Source: Bacteroidaceae bacterium
GTDB taxonomy: Bacteria; Bacteroidota; Bacteroidia; Bacteroidales; Bacteroidaceae
Length of the DNA stretch: 64,000 nucleotides
Direction of reading: 5' to 3'
NCBI GenBank assembly: GCA_017622815.1
Contig: JAGAQH010000037.1
Location: 22,743-86,742 of the forward strand
In this document: piece by piece, positions 56,928-64,000 of the stretch
Position numbering within the stretch: position 1 is the first letter of the stretch
Layout of the letters: each line of letters begins with the position of its first letter
Made by a program: the position numbers and the translations under genes
The notes under the pieces: generated by a model
The model's input: only the letters and a program-made list of their open reading frames with translations
Told to the model about the DNA's origin: nothing
The model's database searches: none

Positions 56928-57647
56928 TTACTTGAAGATTTTCACCACATGGGCGGGTAGGGCGGTGCGGTTCCAGTTTTCGGTGTTGGTGTGTCCGTTG
57001 TACTGGTATGACAGGGTATGCTTGTCCTTGCCCTGCCATGAAATCTGGCATGGGTTGCCGCCTTCCTTGGTGTGGCCGTCGGGAGTGTATTCCACTTCCT
57101 CTATGGTGAAGATCATGGATTGTGCCTTGCCCACCTGGGCGAGGTGCATGGTCATGCGCACTTTCTTGTCGTAGAACTTGTAGTATTTGGTGCCTGTCAT
57201 TTCGGGAGCGTGCCATACGCCCAGAAGTTTGTTCTTCTTGCCGGGCTTCTTGTCCACTCTGTCCATCAGGTCGATGAAGTCCTTCATGTTTTCGGACATG
57301 ATTTTCTTGGCCGGGGTGTACACGTTGGTCACCTTCACGGTGTTCTGTCCTCCGGGATAACCGCTCGGGTCGTATGTCCATGTGTAACTGAGGCCTTCGT
57401 CGGTGGCCTTCAGCGCCTTCATTTCCTTTTCTACAACGTAAACCCTCTCAACCCCCTCCACTTCGTATGTCTGTATCTCGTATGTCTTTCCGTCCTTCAG
57501 CATCAGGTACATGTCCTGCGGATTTTCCATCTCCTTGCCGTCCAGAGTTGTAAACTTGGTCTGCTTGTACAGGCCGGGCTTTGGTTGTGCCATAGTGGCC
57601 ATTCCAACCATGAGCATCGCGATTGATAGAAAAAGTGTCCTTTTCAT
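56928..57647 (-). CDS. Secreted DUF4488-like protein
   Basis: 239 residues. Signal peptide (MKRTLFLSIAMLMVGMATMA) and two similar beta-sheet domains: GLYKQTKFTTLDGKEMENPQDMYLMLKDGKTYEIQTYEV and LLGVWHAPEMTGTKYYKFYDKKVRMTMHLAQ, with NTENWNRTALPAH at the end. The pattern is close to DUF4488/lipocalin-like proteins of Bacteroidales. Own promoter at 57690. Function unknown. Confidence 0.7.
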   Translation of the reverse strand: MKRTLFLSIAMLMVGMATMAQPKPGLYKQTKFTTLDGKEMENPQDMYLMLKDGKTYEIQTYEVEGVERVYVVEKEMKALKATDEGLSYTWTYDPSGYPGGQNTVKVTNVYTPAKKIMSENMKDFIDLMDRVDKKPGKKNKLLGVWHAPEMTGTKYYKFYDKKVRMTMHLAQVGKAQSMIFTIEEVEYTPDGHTKEGGNPCQISWQGKDKHTLSYQYNGHTNTENWNRTALPAHVVKIFK

Positions 57648-57689
57648 AATCGTGGGTATTAGGGGTTATACTTTTACTTTTTCTGCTAA

Positions 57690-57697
57690 CAAAATTA
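57690..57697 (-). promoter_or_regulatory. -7 promoter box of the 56928 gene
   Basis: CAAAATTA reads TAATTTTG on the minus strand, 43 bp before the ATG. Confidence 0.5.
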
Positions 57698-57901
57698 AAC
57701 GATAATGTTGTTCGTTATTCCCCATTAGTGATGATATTTCGGAAATAACGTGCAAATGCAATGTCCATGTTGCAAAACGCGTGCCGATGCGCCCCTGCAC
57801 GTTCCGTGTCTGATGCCCTGAAGTTGCGTGGAGTGTGTATAAAAACAAAAAAGAACAACCGTGTGTGGCCGTCCTTTCCTTTCTTTCCTGTCCTTTGGGT
57901 G

Positions 57902-57975
57902 TGACTCCTGCAGGATTCAAACCTGCAACCTTCTGATCCGTAGTCAGATGCTCTATTCAGTTGAGCTAAGGAGCC
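57902..57975 (-). tRNA. tRNA-Arg (ACG)
   Basis: 74 nt, acceptor GGCTCCT/AGGAGTC with one G-U pair, anticodon loop CTACGGA, TTCGA-like T loop (TTTGAATC). CCA not encoded. Identical to 58468-58541. Confidence 0.95.
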
Positions 57976-57992
57976 ATCCTTGATTATGTCTG

Positions 57993-58067
57993 TGGGCGAT
58001 GACGGATTCGAACCGCCGACCCTCTGCTTGTAAGGCAGATGCTCTGAACCAGCTGCGCTAATCGCCC
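57993..58067 (-). tRNA. tRNA-Val (TAC)
   Basis: 75 nt, acceptor GGGCGAT/ATCGCCC, anticodon loop CTTACAA, T loop GTTCGAATC. CCA not encoded. Identical to 58559-58633. Confidence 0.95.
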
Positions 58068-58135
58068 GTTGCTGAAAGTGAAGAGGGCCTTGTGCTTGTC
58101 TGTGCTCTTCTTCAGGCCGTTCCTTTCATAAAGAA

Positions 58136-58155
58136 GAGAACCTCGGCAGGTTCTC
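58136..58155 (-). terminator. Hairpin inside the tRNA cluster
   Basis: GAGAACC and GGTTCTC around TCGGCA, followed on the minus strand by TTCTTTATG and on the plus strand by GCTCTTTTTTG. It divides the cluster into a five-tRNA and a two-tRNA part and could be a partial terminator or processing site. Confidence 0.45.
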
Positions 58156-58172
58156 GCTCTTTTTTGTTTTGG

Positions 58173-58246
58173 CGGTGCGGACGGGACTCGAACCCGCGAC
58201 CCCTAGCGTGACAGGCTAGTATTCTAACCAGCTGAACTACCGCACC
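58173..58246 (-). tRNA. tRNA-Asp (GTC)
   Basis: 74 nt, acceptor GGTGCGG/CCGCACC, anticodon loop CTGTCAC, discriminator G as expected for Asp. CCA not encoded. Confidence 0.95.
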
Positions 58247-58269
58247 AATCCTGTTCAGTATTTTGTTTG

Positions 58270-58342
58270 AGCGGAAAACGAGGCTCGAACTCGCGACCCC
58301 AACCTTGGCAAGGTTGTGCTCTACCAACTGAGCTATTTCCGC
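58270..58342 (-). tRNA. tRNA-Gly (GCC)
   Basis: 73 nt, acceptor GCGGAAA/TTTCCGC, anticodon loop TTGCCAA, discriminator U as in bacterial tRNA-Gly. CCA not encoded. Confidence 0.95.
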
Positions 58343-58374
58343 ATTCTTTTGCTCACACCTTGGTTCGTGTGAAG

Positions 58375-58457
58375 TGGGCAGGGACGGATTCGAACCGCCG
58401 AAGGCGCAAGCCAACAGATTTACAGTCTGCCCGTTTTAACCACTTACCTACCTACCC
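58375..58457 (-). tRNA. tRNA-Tyr (GTA)
   Basis: 83 nt with a long class II variable arm (TTGGCTTGCGCCTTCGG region), acceptor GGGTAGG/CCTGCCC, anticodon loop CTGTAAA. CCA not encoded. Confidence 0.95.
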
Positions 58458-58467
58458 AACGCTTTTG

Positions 58468-58541
58468 TGACTCCTGCAGGATTCAAACCTGCAACCTTCT
58501 GATCCGTAGTCAGATGCTCTATTCAGTTGAGCTAAGGAGCC
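58468..58541 (-). tRNA. tRNA-Arg (ACG), second copy
   Basis: Same sequence as 57902-57975. With the following tRNA-Val it repeats the Val-Arg order at the other end of the cluster. Confidence 0.95.
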
Positions 58542-58558
58542 ATCCCTATTAGGTTTTG

Positions 58559-58633
58559 TGGGCGATGACGGATTCGAACCGCCGACCCTCTGCTTGTAAG
58601 GCAGATGCTCTGAACCAGCTGCGCTAATCGCCC
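58559..58633 (-). tRNA. tRNA-Val (TAC), second copy
   Basis: Same sequence as 57993-58067; first tRNA of the transcript, about 60 bp after the promoter at 58695. Confidence 0.95.
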
Positions 58634-58694
58634 ATTGTGCTCTGCGGAGGTGTCTTGTGTGTTCTCTCCAGAACTTATCTCCGTTTTGCGAGTG

Positions 58695-58702
58695 CAAAGG
58701 TA
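58695..58702 (-). promoter_or_regulatory. -7 promoter box of the tRNA cluster
   Basis: CAAAGGTA reads TACCTTTG on the minus strand. The order of transcription is Val, Arg, Tyr, Gly, Asp, Val, Arg. The plus-side sequence 58703-58992 is non-coding, with an AT-rich palindromic stretch and two CTGACAAAATG words. Confidence 0.65.
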
Positions 58703-58992
58703 CTGCTTTTTGTAATACTGACCAAACATTATGGTGAGATTTTTCTAAAAAACTTTAATTATTGCTCCTGATATTTGCCGTTGGCTTTGCCTATACCTTA
58801 TATATATTATATATAGGACGGGTGGAAACTGGGGTGGGGTGGCGGAACTGACAAAATGTACGTCGCCCGTTTGCTGACAAAATGCCCAAGTGTGCGTGTC
58901 AAGTTGTCACGCAATATTGATTTTGGTCAATAAAAGGGGAAATTCCTACTCTGTTTAGAGATTTACCCGTGGTTTTTCCCCCGAAATGGTAT

Positions 58993-59000
58993 TACCTTTG
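58993..59000 (+). promoter_or_regulatory. -7 promoter box of the 59167 gene
   Basis: TACCTTTG, giving a leader of about 160 nt to the ATG at 59167. Confidence 0.55.
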
Positions 59001-59166
59001 CAGCAGAAAAGGTGAAAGACCTGACCTGAGAACACAGAAAAGACACACATCAAGTAAGGATAACACAGGTGCTTGCCCCCACAGACGGGCGCACATTATA
59101 GAAAAGGTGACGGCAGAGGCTGCACCGGAGAAATGAAAACACAGTTTAAGGTAAAAAGATTGAAAG

Positions 59167-59538
59167 ATGAAAAAGATTATGACTTTGGTAGCCGCCATTA
59201 TGATGGCCGTTACCGTAAATGCAAGCAATAAGAGTGTAGAATTTGCAGTTGAGGCTCCCGGCAGAGTGGCTCCCTTCAGCGAGGTGAACGTAAACGTTCC
59301 TTCACGCATCAGGGTTGTCCAGGGCGAGGATTACGGAGTAATGATAAACGGCACGGCCGTGTACGACTCCACCCTGCTGGACTTTGAGGTAAGGGACGGG
59401 GTACTCTACATCAGCACCAAGTGCACGGACATGCTCTCCGCTTCGGGCCGAGGAACGGTTATTACCGTCATCACCCCAGCCACTGATGCTATCATCAAGA
59501 CTGGCGACGACGTGGAACCGCTCCGCAGAAAGAGATAG
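59167..59538 (+). CDS. Small secreted GIN-domain-like protein
   Basis: 123 residues. Signal peptide (MKKIMTLVAAIMMAVTVNA), then PSRIRVVQGEDYGVMINGTAVYDSTLLDFEVRDGVLYIST, the opening of a head-GIN/DUF2807 domain. Usual domains of this type are about 200 residues, so this one is short and stops at a basic end (EPLRRKR). It may be truncated. Function unknown. Confidence 0.7.
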   Translation: MKKIMTLVAAIMMAVTVNASNKSVEFAVEAPGRVAPFSEVNVNVPSRIRVVQGEDYGVMINGTAVYDSTLLDFEVRDGVLYISTKCTDMLSASGRGTVITVITPATDAIIKTGDDVEPLRRKR

Positions 59539-59637
59539 GATTGTTTTGGTTAGATTATAGATTGTTTAAGTTTTTAGGTTTCTGTACCATCCTTTAGGTA
59601 GTCAATACAGAAGAAAAAAGGAAATGGTTAGGTCCGT

Positions 59638-59673
59638 GAAGCCCTCCGTCTCATCGTGAGATTGGGGGGCTTC
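59638..59673. terminator. Terminator after the GIN-like gene
   Basis: GAAGCCCTCC pairs with GGGGGGCTTC (one mismatch) around CGTCTCATCGTGAGAT, then TTGTATTCTT. Confidence 0.6.
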
Positions 59674-59759
59674 TTGTATTCTTGCCCGTTTCCGGCAGTT
59701 TTCATGTCCTTCCGGCAAGAAATCTCCTCCGCAATGCCATGCTATTGGGAATAAATCAC

Positions 59760-59767
59760 TATCTTTG
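59760..59767 (+). promoter_or_regulatory. -7 promoter box of the 59832 gene
   Basis: TATCTTTG, 65 bp before the ATG. Confidence 0.6.
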
Positions 59768-59831
59768 CATGCGTACGGAGTACGATTTGACGTGCCGTCC
59801 GTAAACACCAAATAGCAACAACACTCATTTT

Positions 59832-61352
59832 ATGCCTATGAAAAAGACATTTACCACTTTGTTCCTTTCTGTCCTGATGGCTGCCCCCCTGTCGGCACAG
59901 GACATAGTCTCTTCTGAGACGGAAAACACCATCCGCAACCTCTTCAGCGCTTCGCTTCAGGGCGAGGACGTAACTATGGAGGAAAATGCCGAGGTGTCCG
60001 TGGACAAGATTTCCGCCACGCGCGAAAAGGTATGGCAGATATGGCGCTCGGCCGTAGAGGGCTTCGACGAGGAGAAACTGTTTGCCGTCACCGAACTGGA
60101 ACTGAGAAAGACCGGTTCCTGGACATTGCCGTCCGATTTGGAACCCAATGCCAAGATGCCTTTCTACTGGGGATGCAATGCCGAGAAAGTGCAGGCGGGG
60201 ACCAAGTATCCCTTGTTCCTGTACATGCACGGTTCGGGCGACAAGGACCAGGAGTGGGAAACCGGTATCGGACTTTCCCTGCGCCGATTCTACAGCCCCG
60301 GCATATACTTCGTGCCTCAGATTCCCAACACGGGCGATTACTACCGCTGGGCCATCCAGAGCAAGCAGTGGGCATGGGAGAAACTCCTGCGCCTGGCCTT
60401 CCTCACCGAGGAAGTGGATGCCAACAAGATCTATTTCTTCGGCATATCCGAGGGTGCCTACGGTAGCCAGCGTCTGGCCTCCTTCTATGCCGACTATCTG
60501 GCCGGTGCGGGTCCCATGGCCGGTGGCGAACCTCTGAGAAACGCTCCCATGGAGAACGTGGCAAACATTGCCTTCTCTCTGCGCACAGGTGCTCTGGACG
60601 ACGGCTTCTACAGGAACAAACTCACTCAGAAGGCTTTGGATGTAGCCGATTCTTTGGAAAAGGAGCACCCCGGATACTACAAGCACTTCATCGAGGTCAT
60701 TCCCGGTGACGGACACTCCATCGACTATCGTCCCACCACTCCGTGGCTTGCACAATATTCGCGCGATGCACACCCCGACTATTTCTTCTGGGAAAACTAC
60801 GACATGTACGGACGCAAGCGTGAGGGCTTCTACAACATCCGCATAACACAGAAGAGCCTCCTGGATAGCGACAAGGGTCGTGCGTGCTACGAGATGACAA
60901 GGGAAGGCAACACGATAAACCTCAATATCAAACGTGTCCTGTATTCTACGGTCAATGCTCCCAGTGGCATAGAAATTGACTTCACCAGAAAGTATTCCAG
61001 CATTACCCGCGGTAAGGTGCGCCTCTACCTGAACGAGCAGGAGTACGACCTCACACAGCCCGTCAAGGTGGTGCTCAACGGCGAGGAGATTTTCTCCGGC
61101 CTCGTACGCCCCGACCTGAAGACCATGGTGGAGAGTTGCGCTTTCTTCTTCGACCCCGAACGTGTCTTCCCCGCCGCCATCGACATTGACCTGAAGACCA
61201 AGACCGCCCTGCCCACCTCCATAGACGTGATTGAGGCAGAAACCGAAGATGCTGAGCAGGAGGTTATCTACGACCTCAGTGGCCGCCGTGTCCTTTCTCC
61301 CAAGAAGAACGGTATCTACGTGAGCAACGGACGTGCCATTCTTGTTCAGTGA
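59832..61352 (+). CDS. Secreted alpha/beta-hydrolase with C-terminal sorting-like tail
   Basis: 506 residues (the ATG at 59838 is also possible). Signal peptide ends near PLSAQ. An alpha/beta-hydrolase core shows YPLFLYMHGSGDKDQEW (oxyanion region, about 125-141), YFFGISEGAYGSQRLASF with nucleophile Ser in GISEG (about 208), and HFIEVIPGDGHSIDY with the His. It resembles prolyl-oligopeptidase/dienelactone-hydrolase type secreted esterases. The last 30 residues (VIYDLSGRRV..NGIYVSNGRAILVQ) match the tail of the C10 protease, suggesting shared export or surface anchoring. Substrate unknown. An opposite-strand ORF of 571 codons is considered a shadow. Confidence 0.8.
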   Translation: MPMKKTFTTLFLSVLMAAPLSAQDIVSSETENTIRNLFSASLQGEDVTMEENAEVSVDKISATREKVWQIWRSAVEGFDEEKLFAVTELELRKTGSWTLPSDLEPNAKMPFYWGCNAEKVQAGTKYPLFLYMHGSGDKDQEWETGIGLSLRRFYSPGIYFVPQIPNTGDYYRWAIQSKQWAWEKLLRLAFLTEEVDANKIYFFGISEGAYGSQRLASFYADYLAGAGPMAGGEPLRNAPMENVANIAFSLRTGALDDGFYRNKLTQKALDVADSLEKEHPGYYKHFIEVIPGDGHSIDYRPTTPWLAQYSRDAHPDYFFWENYDMYGRKREGFYNIRITQKSLLDSDKGRACYEMTREGNTINLNIKRVLYSTVNAPSGIEIDFTRKYSSITRGKVRLYLNEQEYDLTQPVKVVLNGEEIFSGLVRPDLKTMVESCAFFFDPERVFPAAIDIDLKTKTALPTSIDVIEAETEDAEQEVIYDLSGRRVLSPKKNGIYVSNGRAILVQ

Positions 61353-61424
61353 TGGCTCGATTCTATGCCTGACAAATGAGCACTGATTTATAGAGCCTGC
61401 CCATAGGTTCTGCAGAACCTTAGT

Positions 61425-61467
61425 TTCACCGCCAGTGGCCGTAAAGTTCATCGCCACTGGCGGTGAA
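61425..61467. terminator. Bidirectional terminator
   Basis: TTCACCGCCAGTGGC (61425-61439) and GCCACTGGCGGTGAA (61453-61467), then TTTTATC. Just before it is the perfect palindrome AGGTTCTGCAGAACCT at 61405-61420. Confidence 0.85.
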
Positions 61468-61502
61468 TTTTATCTCCACGGATGATTCATTTTACCGCCA
61501 CC

Positions 61503-61572
61503 GAGGACAAGGTCGAGTCACCCGGGGTGACAATGACGTGTCACCGGGGGTGACAATGACGTGTCACCGGGG
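61503..61572. repeat. Tandem array, 23-bp period, GGGTGACAATGACGTGTCACC units
   Basis: GGTGACAA at 61526 and 61549, 23 bp apart, with diverged flanking units. Each unit pairs GGTGACA with TGTCACC. Same unit type as 126-196 at the other end of the window. Confidence 0.88.
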
Positions 61573-61631
61573 AGAACAAAATCGGCCCTCCCGAAGCCTT
61601 CTGAAACGCGACGTGAGGCGAGGGGTTTCGG

Positions 61632-61724
61632 AACACGTTGCGAAGGCTCTCGGAACGTATTGTGAAGTCCCTTGCAACGTATTGTGAAGTCCCTTGCAAC
61701 GTATTGTGAAGTCCGTTGGAACAC
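61632..61724. repeat. Tandem array, 22-bp period, four units
   Basis: AACGTATTGTGAAGTCCCTT then GC at 61654, 61676 and 61698 with a diverged unit at 61632. It starts 59 bp after another array with unrelated units and ends 2 bp before the stop of the methyltransferase gene. Confidence 0.9.
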
Positions 61725-61726
61725 AT

Positions 61727-62059
61727 TTACATTTTCGGCACGTCCGCTATTCCTCTCTCCCCCTCCAGAAGCAGGCGCTTTTGCTCAATCATGTCCCCTT
61801 GCCGCTTGCCGTGGAAACCGCCTATGGAACCGTCCGAGGCAATGACCCTGTGGCACGGCACTTCGGGTGCAAAGGGATTGCGCTTGAGCGCCTGACCCAC
61901 GGCTTGGGCGCTTCGGCATCCTATGCGGCGTGCCAGTTCGCCGTAGGAGATGGTTTCGCCACGTGGCACGTTCAGGAGTTCCAGATACACGCGCCTTTGG
62001 AATGGGGTGATGTCCGTGGCATGGAGTACCCTTTCCCTTATGTCCCCGTGCATGCTCAT
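61727..62059 (-). CDS. Methylated-DNA--protein-cysteine methyltransferase (Ogt/MGMT C-domain)
   Basis: 110 residues: the DNA-binding/active-site domain alone. TPFQRRVYLELLNVPRGETISYGELARRIGCRSAQAVGQALKRNPFA contains the recognition helix, and PCHRV holds the acceptor Cys69, then GSIGGFHGKRQ. The N-terminal domain of Ada or Ogt is missing, as in some short forms, so full repair activity is likely but not certain. It starts 1 bp after the kinase stop; co-transcription links it to the two-component pair. Confidence 0.9.
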   Translation of the reverse strand: MSMHGDIRERVLHATDITPFQRRVYLELLNVPRGETISYGELARRIGCRSAQAVGQALKRNPFAPEVPCHRVIASDGSIGGFHGKRQGDMIEQKRLLLEGERGIADVPKM

Positions 62060-62060
62060 G

Positions 62061-62918
62061 TCAGGGTGCTATTACGAAGGTGGTACGGTACGAGGGCACG
62101 GGGCGTTCGGCCAGGGAGAGTTTCATGCCCTGCATCACCGTCATCTGCCTGAACAGGGACAGGCCTATGCCCGAACCGCTCCGCTTGGTGGTAAAGAACG
62201 GGACGAACATTTCTCCGCGAACTTCCGCAGGTATGGGGGCGCCGTTGTTGCTCACGTACAGGGCCTTGTTCCACCTGATGTCCATGTCGGTGGCACCTGC
62301 CTCCACGGCATTCTTCGTCAGGTTGGAGAGCACCTGCATCATCATGCTCTCGTCGGCACGTATGCACGTGTCGGGGGCAATGTCCGTGTGCCATGTCAGG
62401 TCGGGGTAGAGCGACCTGAGCGAGCGGCAGAGGCCGGCCAGGTTCACCTCCCTCATGTCCGGTTCCTGCACCAGGGTGATGGTGCGGAAGTTGCGCACGA
62501 AGTTGGACAGGCTCTCGCTCGTCTTCTGTATGGCCTGTATGCCCTCCTCGTAGGGCGTGCCCTTTATGTTGGGGTCGGCCAGGTATGCCTGGCTGATGCT
62601 GCTTATCGGTGTGGCGGCGTTCATTATCTCGTGTGTCAGCACACGGGTCAGTTTCTGCCACGACTCTATCTCCTTCTGTGCGGTGAGCACGTTTATGTCC
62701 TTGCTCAGGTCGTTCAGCGCCTTCTGCATGGCACGCTCGCCGAAGAACAGCCCCTTCAAGGGCAGGCGGAAGGTGAAGTCGCGGTTTCTCACCGCCTCGC
62801 GCATCAGGTGTGCACGGTCGCGAAGCAGGCACTGGTGGCGGTAGAACCTCCACGCCACGTATCCCGTCAGGAGCAATGCCACGGCTCCCGCTATGATGTA
62901 TTCCGTAGTTCCCATCAT
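62061..62918 (-). CDS. Membrane-bound sensor histidine kinase
   Basis: 285 residues from the ATG at 62918. One membrane segment near the N-terminus (EYIIAGAVALLLTGYVAWRFY), short linker, H-box LTRVLTHEIMNAATPISSIS with the phospho-His, N-box SNLTKNAVEAG and G-box SGSGIGLSLFRQ. No large periplasmic sensor domain, so sensing probably occurs in the membrane or cytoplasm. The ATG overlaps the regulator stop (ATGA). The longer frame to 62993 is inside the regulator gene. Confidence 0.93.
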   Translation of the reverse strand: MMGTTEYIIAGAVALLLTGYVAWRFYRHQCLLRDRAHLMREAVRNRDFTFRLPLKGLFFGERAMQKALNDLSKDINVLTAQKEIESWQKLTRVLTHEIMNAATPISSISQAYLADPNIKGTPYEEGIQAIQKTSESLSNFVRNFRTITLVQEPDMREVNLAGLCRSLRSLYPDLTWHTDIAPDTCIRADESMMMQVLSNLTKNAVEAGATDMDIRWNKALYVSNNGAPIPAEVRGEMFVPFFTTKRSGSGIGLSLFRQMTVMQGMKLSLAERPVPSYRTTFVIAP

Positions 62919-63436
62919 TTCTTTATCTTTGCGTACAGGGTCTGCCGTGTTATGCCCAGCATTTCTGCGGCCTTGCTGATGTTGCCGTGGCATTTCTCCA
63001 CCACACGGCGCACATGCTCGGCCTCCACCTCTTCCAGGGGCACTATCTCCTTGCTCTTGTCTATGGCATCCTTCAGCGTGCGCACCAGTTCGGCATTGTC
63101 CCAGGGCTTGGTCACAAAGTCCGCCGCCCCGTCCTTCAGTCCCCTGACGGCCAGTTTTATGTCGGCGTATGCCGTCACCAGCACTACGGGCACATCGGGA
63201 TGCCGCTTGTGTATGCTACGGAGCCATAGCAACCCGTCCTGTCCCGAGTTCACTCCCAGGGTGAAGTTCATGTCCAGCAGCACCACGTCCACCCTTTCCT
63301 GGTTCATGGTGGCAAGGATGCTTTCGGGCGAAGCCAGTGTTATCACCTTCCCGAACACGCCTCCCAGGCATATCCTGGCCGCGGTGAGTATGGCGGGATT
63401 GTCGTCCACCACCAGTATGGTTCCGTAGTCTTTCAT
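62915..63436 (-). CDS. Response regulator, receiver plus Fis-type helix-turn-helix, no AAA domain
   Basis: 173 residues from the ATG at 63436. Receiver with acidic Asp11/Asp12, phospho-acceptor Asp55 in VVLLDMN, Thr in VLVTAYAD and Lys in FVTKPWDN. A short linker leads to a Fis-like HTH (AEHVRRVVEKCHGNISKAAEMLGITRQTLYAKIKK). The sigma54-interacting AAA+ domain of NtrC is absent, as in the RegA/ActR-type regulators. The -7 box at 63467 overlaps the longer frame (to 63499), so the shorter start is chosen. Confidence 0.93.
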   Translation of the reverse strand: MKDYGTILVVDDNPAILTAARICLGGVFGKVITLASPESILATMNQERVDVVLLDMNFTLGVNSGQDGLLWLRSIHKRHPDVPVVLVTAYADIKLAVRGLKDGAADFVTKPWDNAELVRTLKDAIDKSKEIVPLEEVEAEHVRRVVEKCHGNISKAAEMLGITRQTLYAKIKK

Positions 63437-63466
63437 TTTGTGTGCTTTGGGCTTTATGTTACGGTA

Positions 63467-63474
63467 CAAAGGTA
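63467..63474 (-). promoter_or_regulatory. -7 promoter box of the two-component operon
   Basis: CAAAGGTA reads TACCTTTG on the minus strand, leaving a leader of about 24 nt to the ATG at 63436. Confidence 0.6.
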
Positions 63475-63623
63475 ATGAAAAGTTGGCAAAGACGTACATA
63501 CTTTCCCCTCCAACCTCTCCCCTCTGCCCGATAGTGTATGATTTTTAGACACTCTTGTGTATAATTTTCATACAATCGCACTTGCAAGGCCTTTTTTCTG
63601 CATGCAGAATGTAACCTTTGCCA

Positions 63624-63631
63624 TATCTTTG
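63624..63631 (+). promoter_or_regulatory. -7 promoter box facing out of the window
   Basis: TATCTTTG on the plus strand. No ORF of note follows up to 64000; the transcript would pass through the dispersed inverted-repeat element and leave the window. Sequence 63838-64000 repeats AAAGCGAC but has no recognised feature. Confidence 0.45.
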
Positions 63632-63670
63632 CTTTCGGAAAGCGCTTACATAAACATTATTACAATCTAA

Positions 63671-63837
63671 AACCCAAATCGGTCAATAGACTGTTATGCG
63701 CTAATGAAACCGTCTTTTTGTCATCTGTTTCGTCACTTCTCGGTTACAATGGAACCCCATTGCGCCCTCAAAGCGACAAAACACCTGTTCAAAAATAAAG
63801 GCTATTATCATCATAACGCTAATGACCGATTTGGGTT
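63671..63837. repeat. MITE-like element with AACCCAAATCGGTCAATAG terminal inverted repeats
   Basis: The left end AACCCAAATCGGTCAATAG matches the inverted right end (CTAATGACCGATTTGGGTT, 63819-63837) at 18 of 19 positions; 167 bp overall. The left 42 bp match the solo arm at 36609-36657, and a compact palindromic form is at 44659-44705. No transposase is encoded inside. Confidence 0.75.
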
Positions 63838-64000
63838 AAAACAACACAATCGCATGATAAGAACCTCAAATCCGCAACCTATAGGGTTTAGTGGGATTTT
63901 GCTTGCAAAGCGACAAAATTCATTTTATTGTACATATTTCTTGCACAACAGAAATGTCGCAGACACAAAATCCCCTTACCCCATAAAGCGACTTGAGGTA

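Noticed and set aside
59742-61457. 571-codon open frame on the minus strand opposite the secreted hydrolase
   Set aside because: It is the exact antisense of a gene with signal peptide, catalytic motifs and promoter; composition is that of a codon-biased shadow frame and no family is recognisable.

Overview
The window looks like a Bacteroidales chromosome segment, most likely Prevotella or a close relative. Evidence: many upstream regions carry the Bacteroidetes -7 box TAnnTTTG; Shine-Dalgarno sites are weak; typical family members are present (TonB-type outer-membrane barrel, C10 streptopain-like protease, GH89 and GH97 enzymes, DUF4105, DUF4332, DUF4923, DUF3791 and an insertion-containing SecA); and short IY-NGK-type C-terminal tails occur on secreted proteins. 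Assignment is by family recognition only; no database search was possible.

Layout. 1-2.6 kb: an ECF sigma factor gene broken by a frameshift, a membrane (anti-sigma-like) protein and a secreted beta-strand-repeat protein. 3-5.8 kb: a large outer-membrane barrel. 6.4-8.7 kb: a secreted C10 cysteine protease. 9-15.3 kb: DUF4332 protein, then on the minus strand a PpiD-like foldase, a CNNM/CBS protein, LptC and an outer-membrane protein. 15.4-22.2 kb (plus): DUF4105 protein, an alkaline-phosphatase-fold protein that has lost its catalytic residues, secA and a small conserved protein. 22.7-27.2 kb (minus): DUF4923, a polytopic membrane protein, valS. 27.3-33.2 kb: DUF3791, mazG, then an AT-rich accessory stretch with two envelope proteins, a decayed mazG 3' copy, four small secreted proteins and a structured leader with a 27-residue ORF. 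33.5-37.2 kb: esterase, alpha-N-acetylglucosaminidase and a two-gene chimeric pseudogene. 37.4-38.8 kb: a second, intact ECF sigma/anti-sigma/Spy-like operon. 39-45.4 kb: small T9SS-tail-like protein, rnz, rpsA, acyltransferase, pfkA, metal-binding-tail Spy-like protein. 45.5-47.7 kb: AT-rich secreted proteins. 48-55.4 kb: a complete glycine-cleavage locus (lplA, gcvT, gcvH, gcvPA, gcvPB, lpdA). 55.7-57.7 kb: a membrane protein and a secreted protein. 57.9-58.6 kb: seven tRNA genes. 59.1-61.4 kb: two secreted proteins. 61.7-63.4 kb: response regulator, histidine kinase and alkylguanine-DNA methyltransferase.

The most unusual feature is not a gene. At least eight intergenic sites carry short tandem arrays with a 22- or 23-bp period but a different sequence at each site, often with a palindromic unit; two further arrays have 33- and 10-bp periods. 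In addition there are paired palindromic REP-like elements, concentrated between the gcv genes, and a dispersed AACCCAAATCGG inverted-repeat element. No CRISPR array, intact insertion sequence, integrase or rRNA gene was seen.
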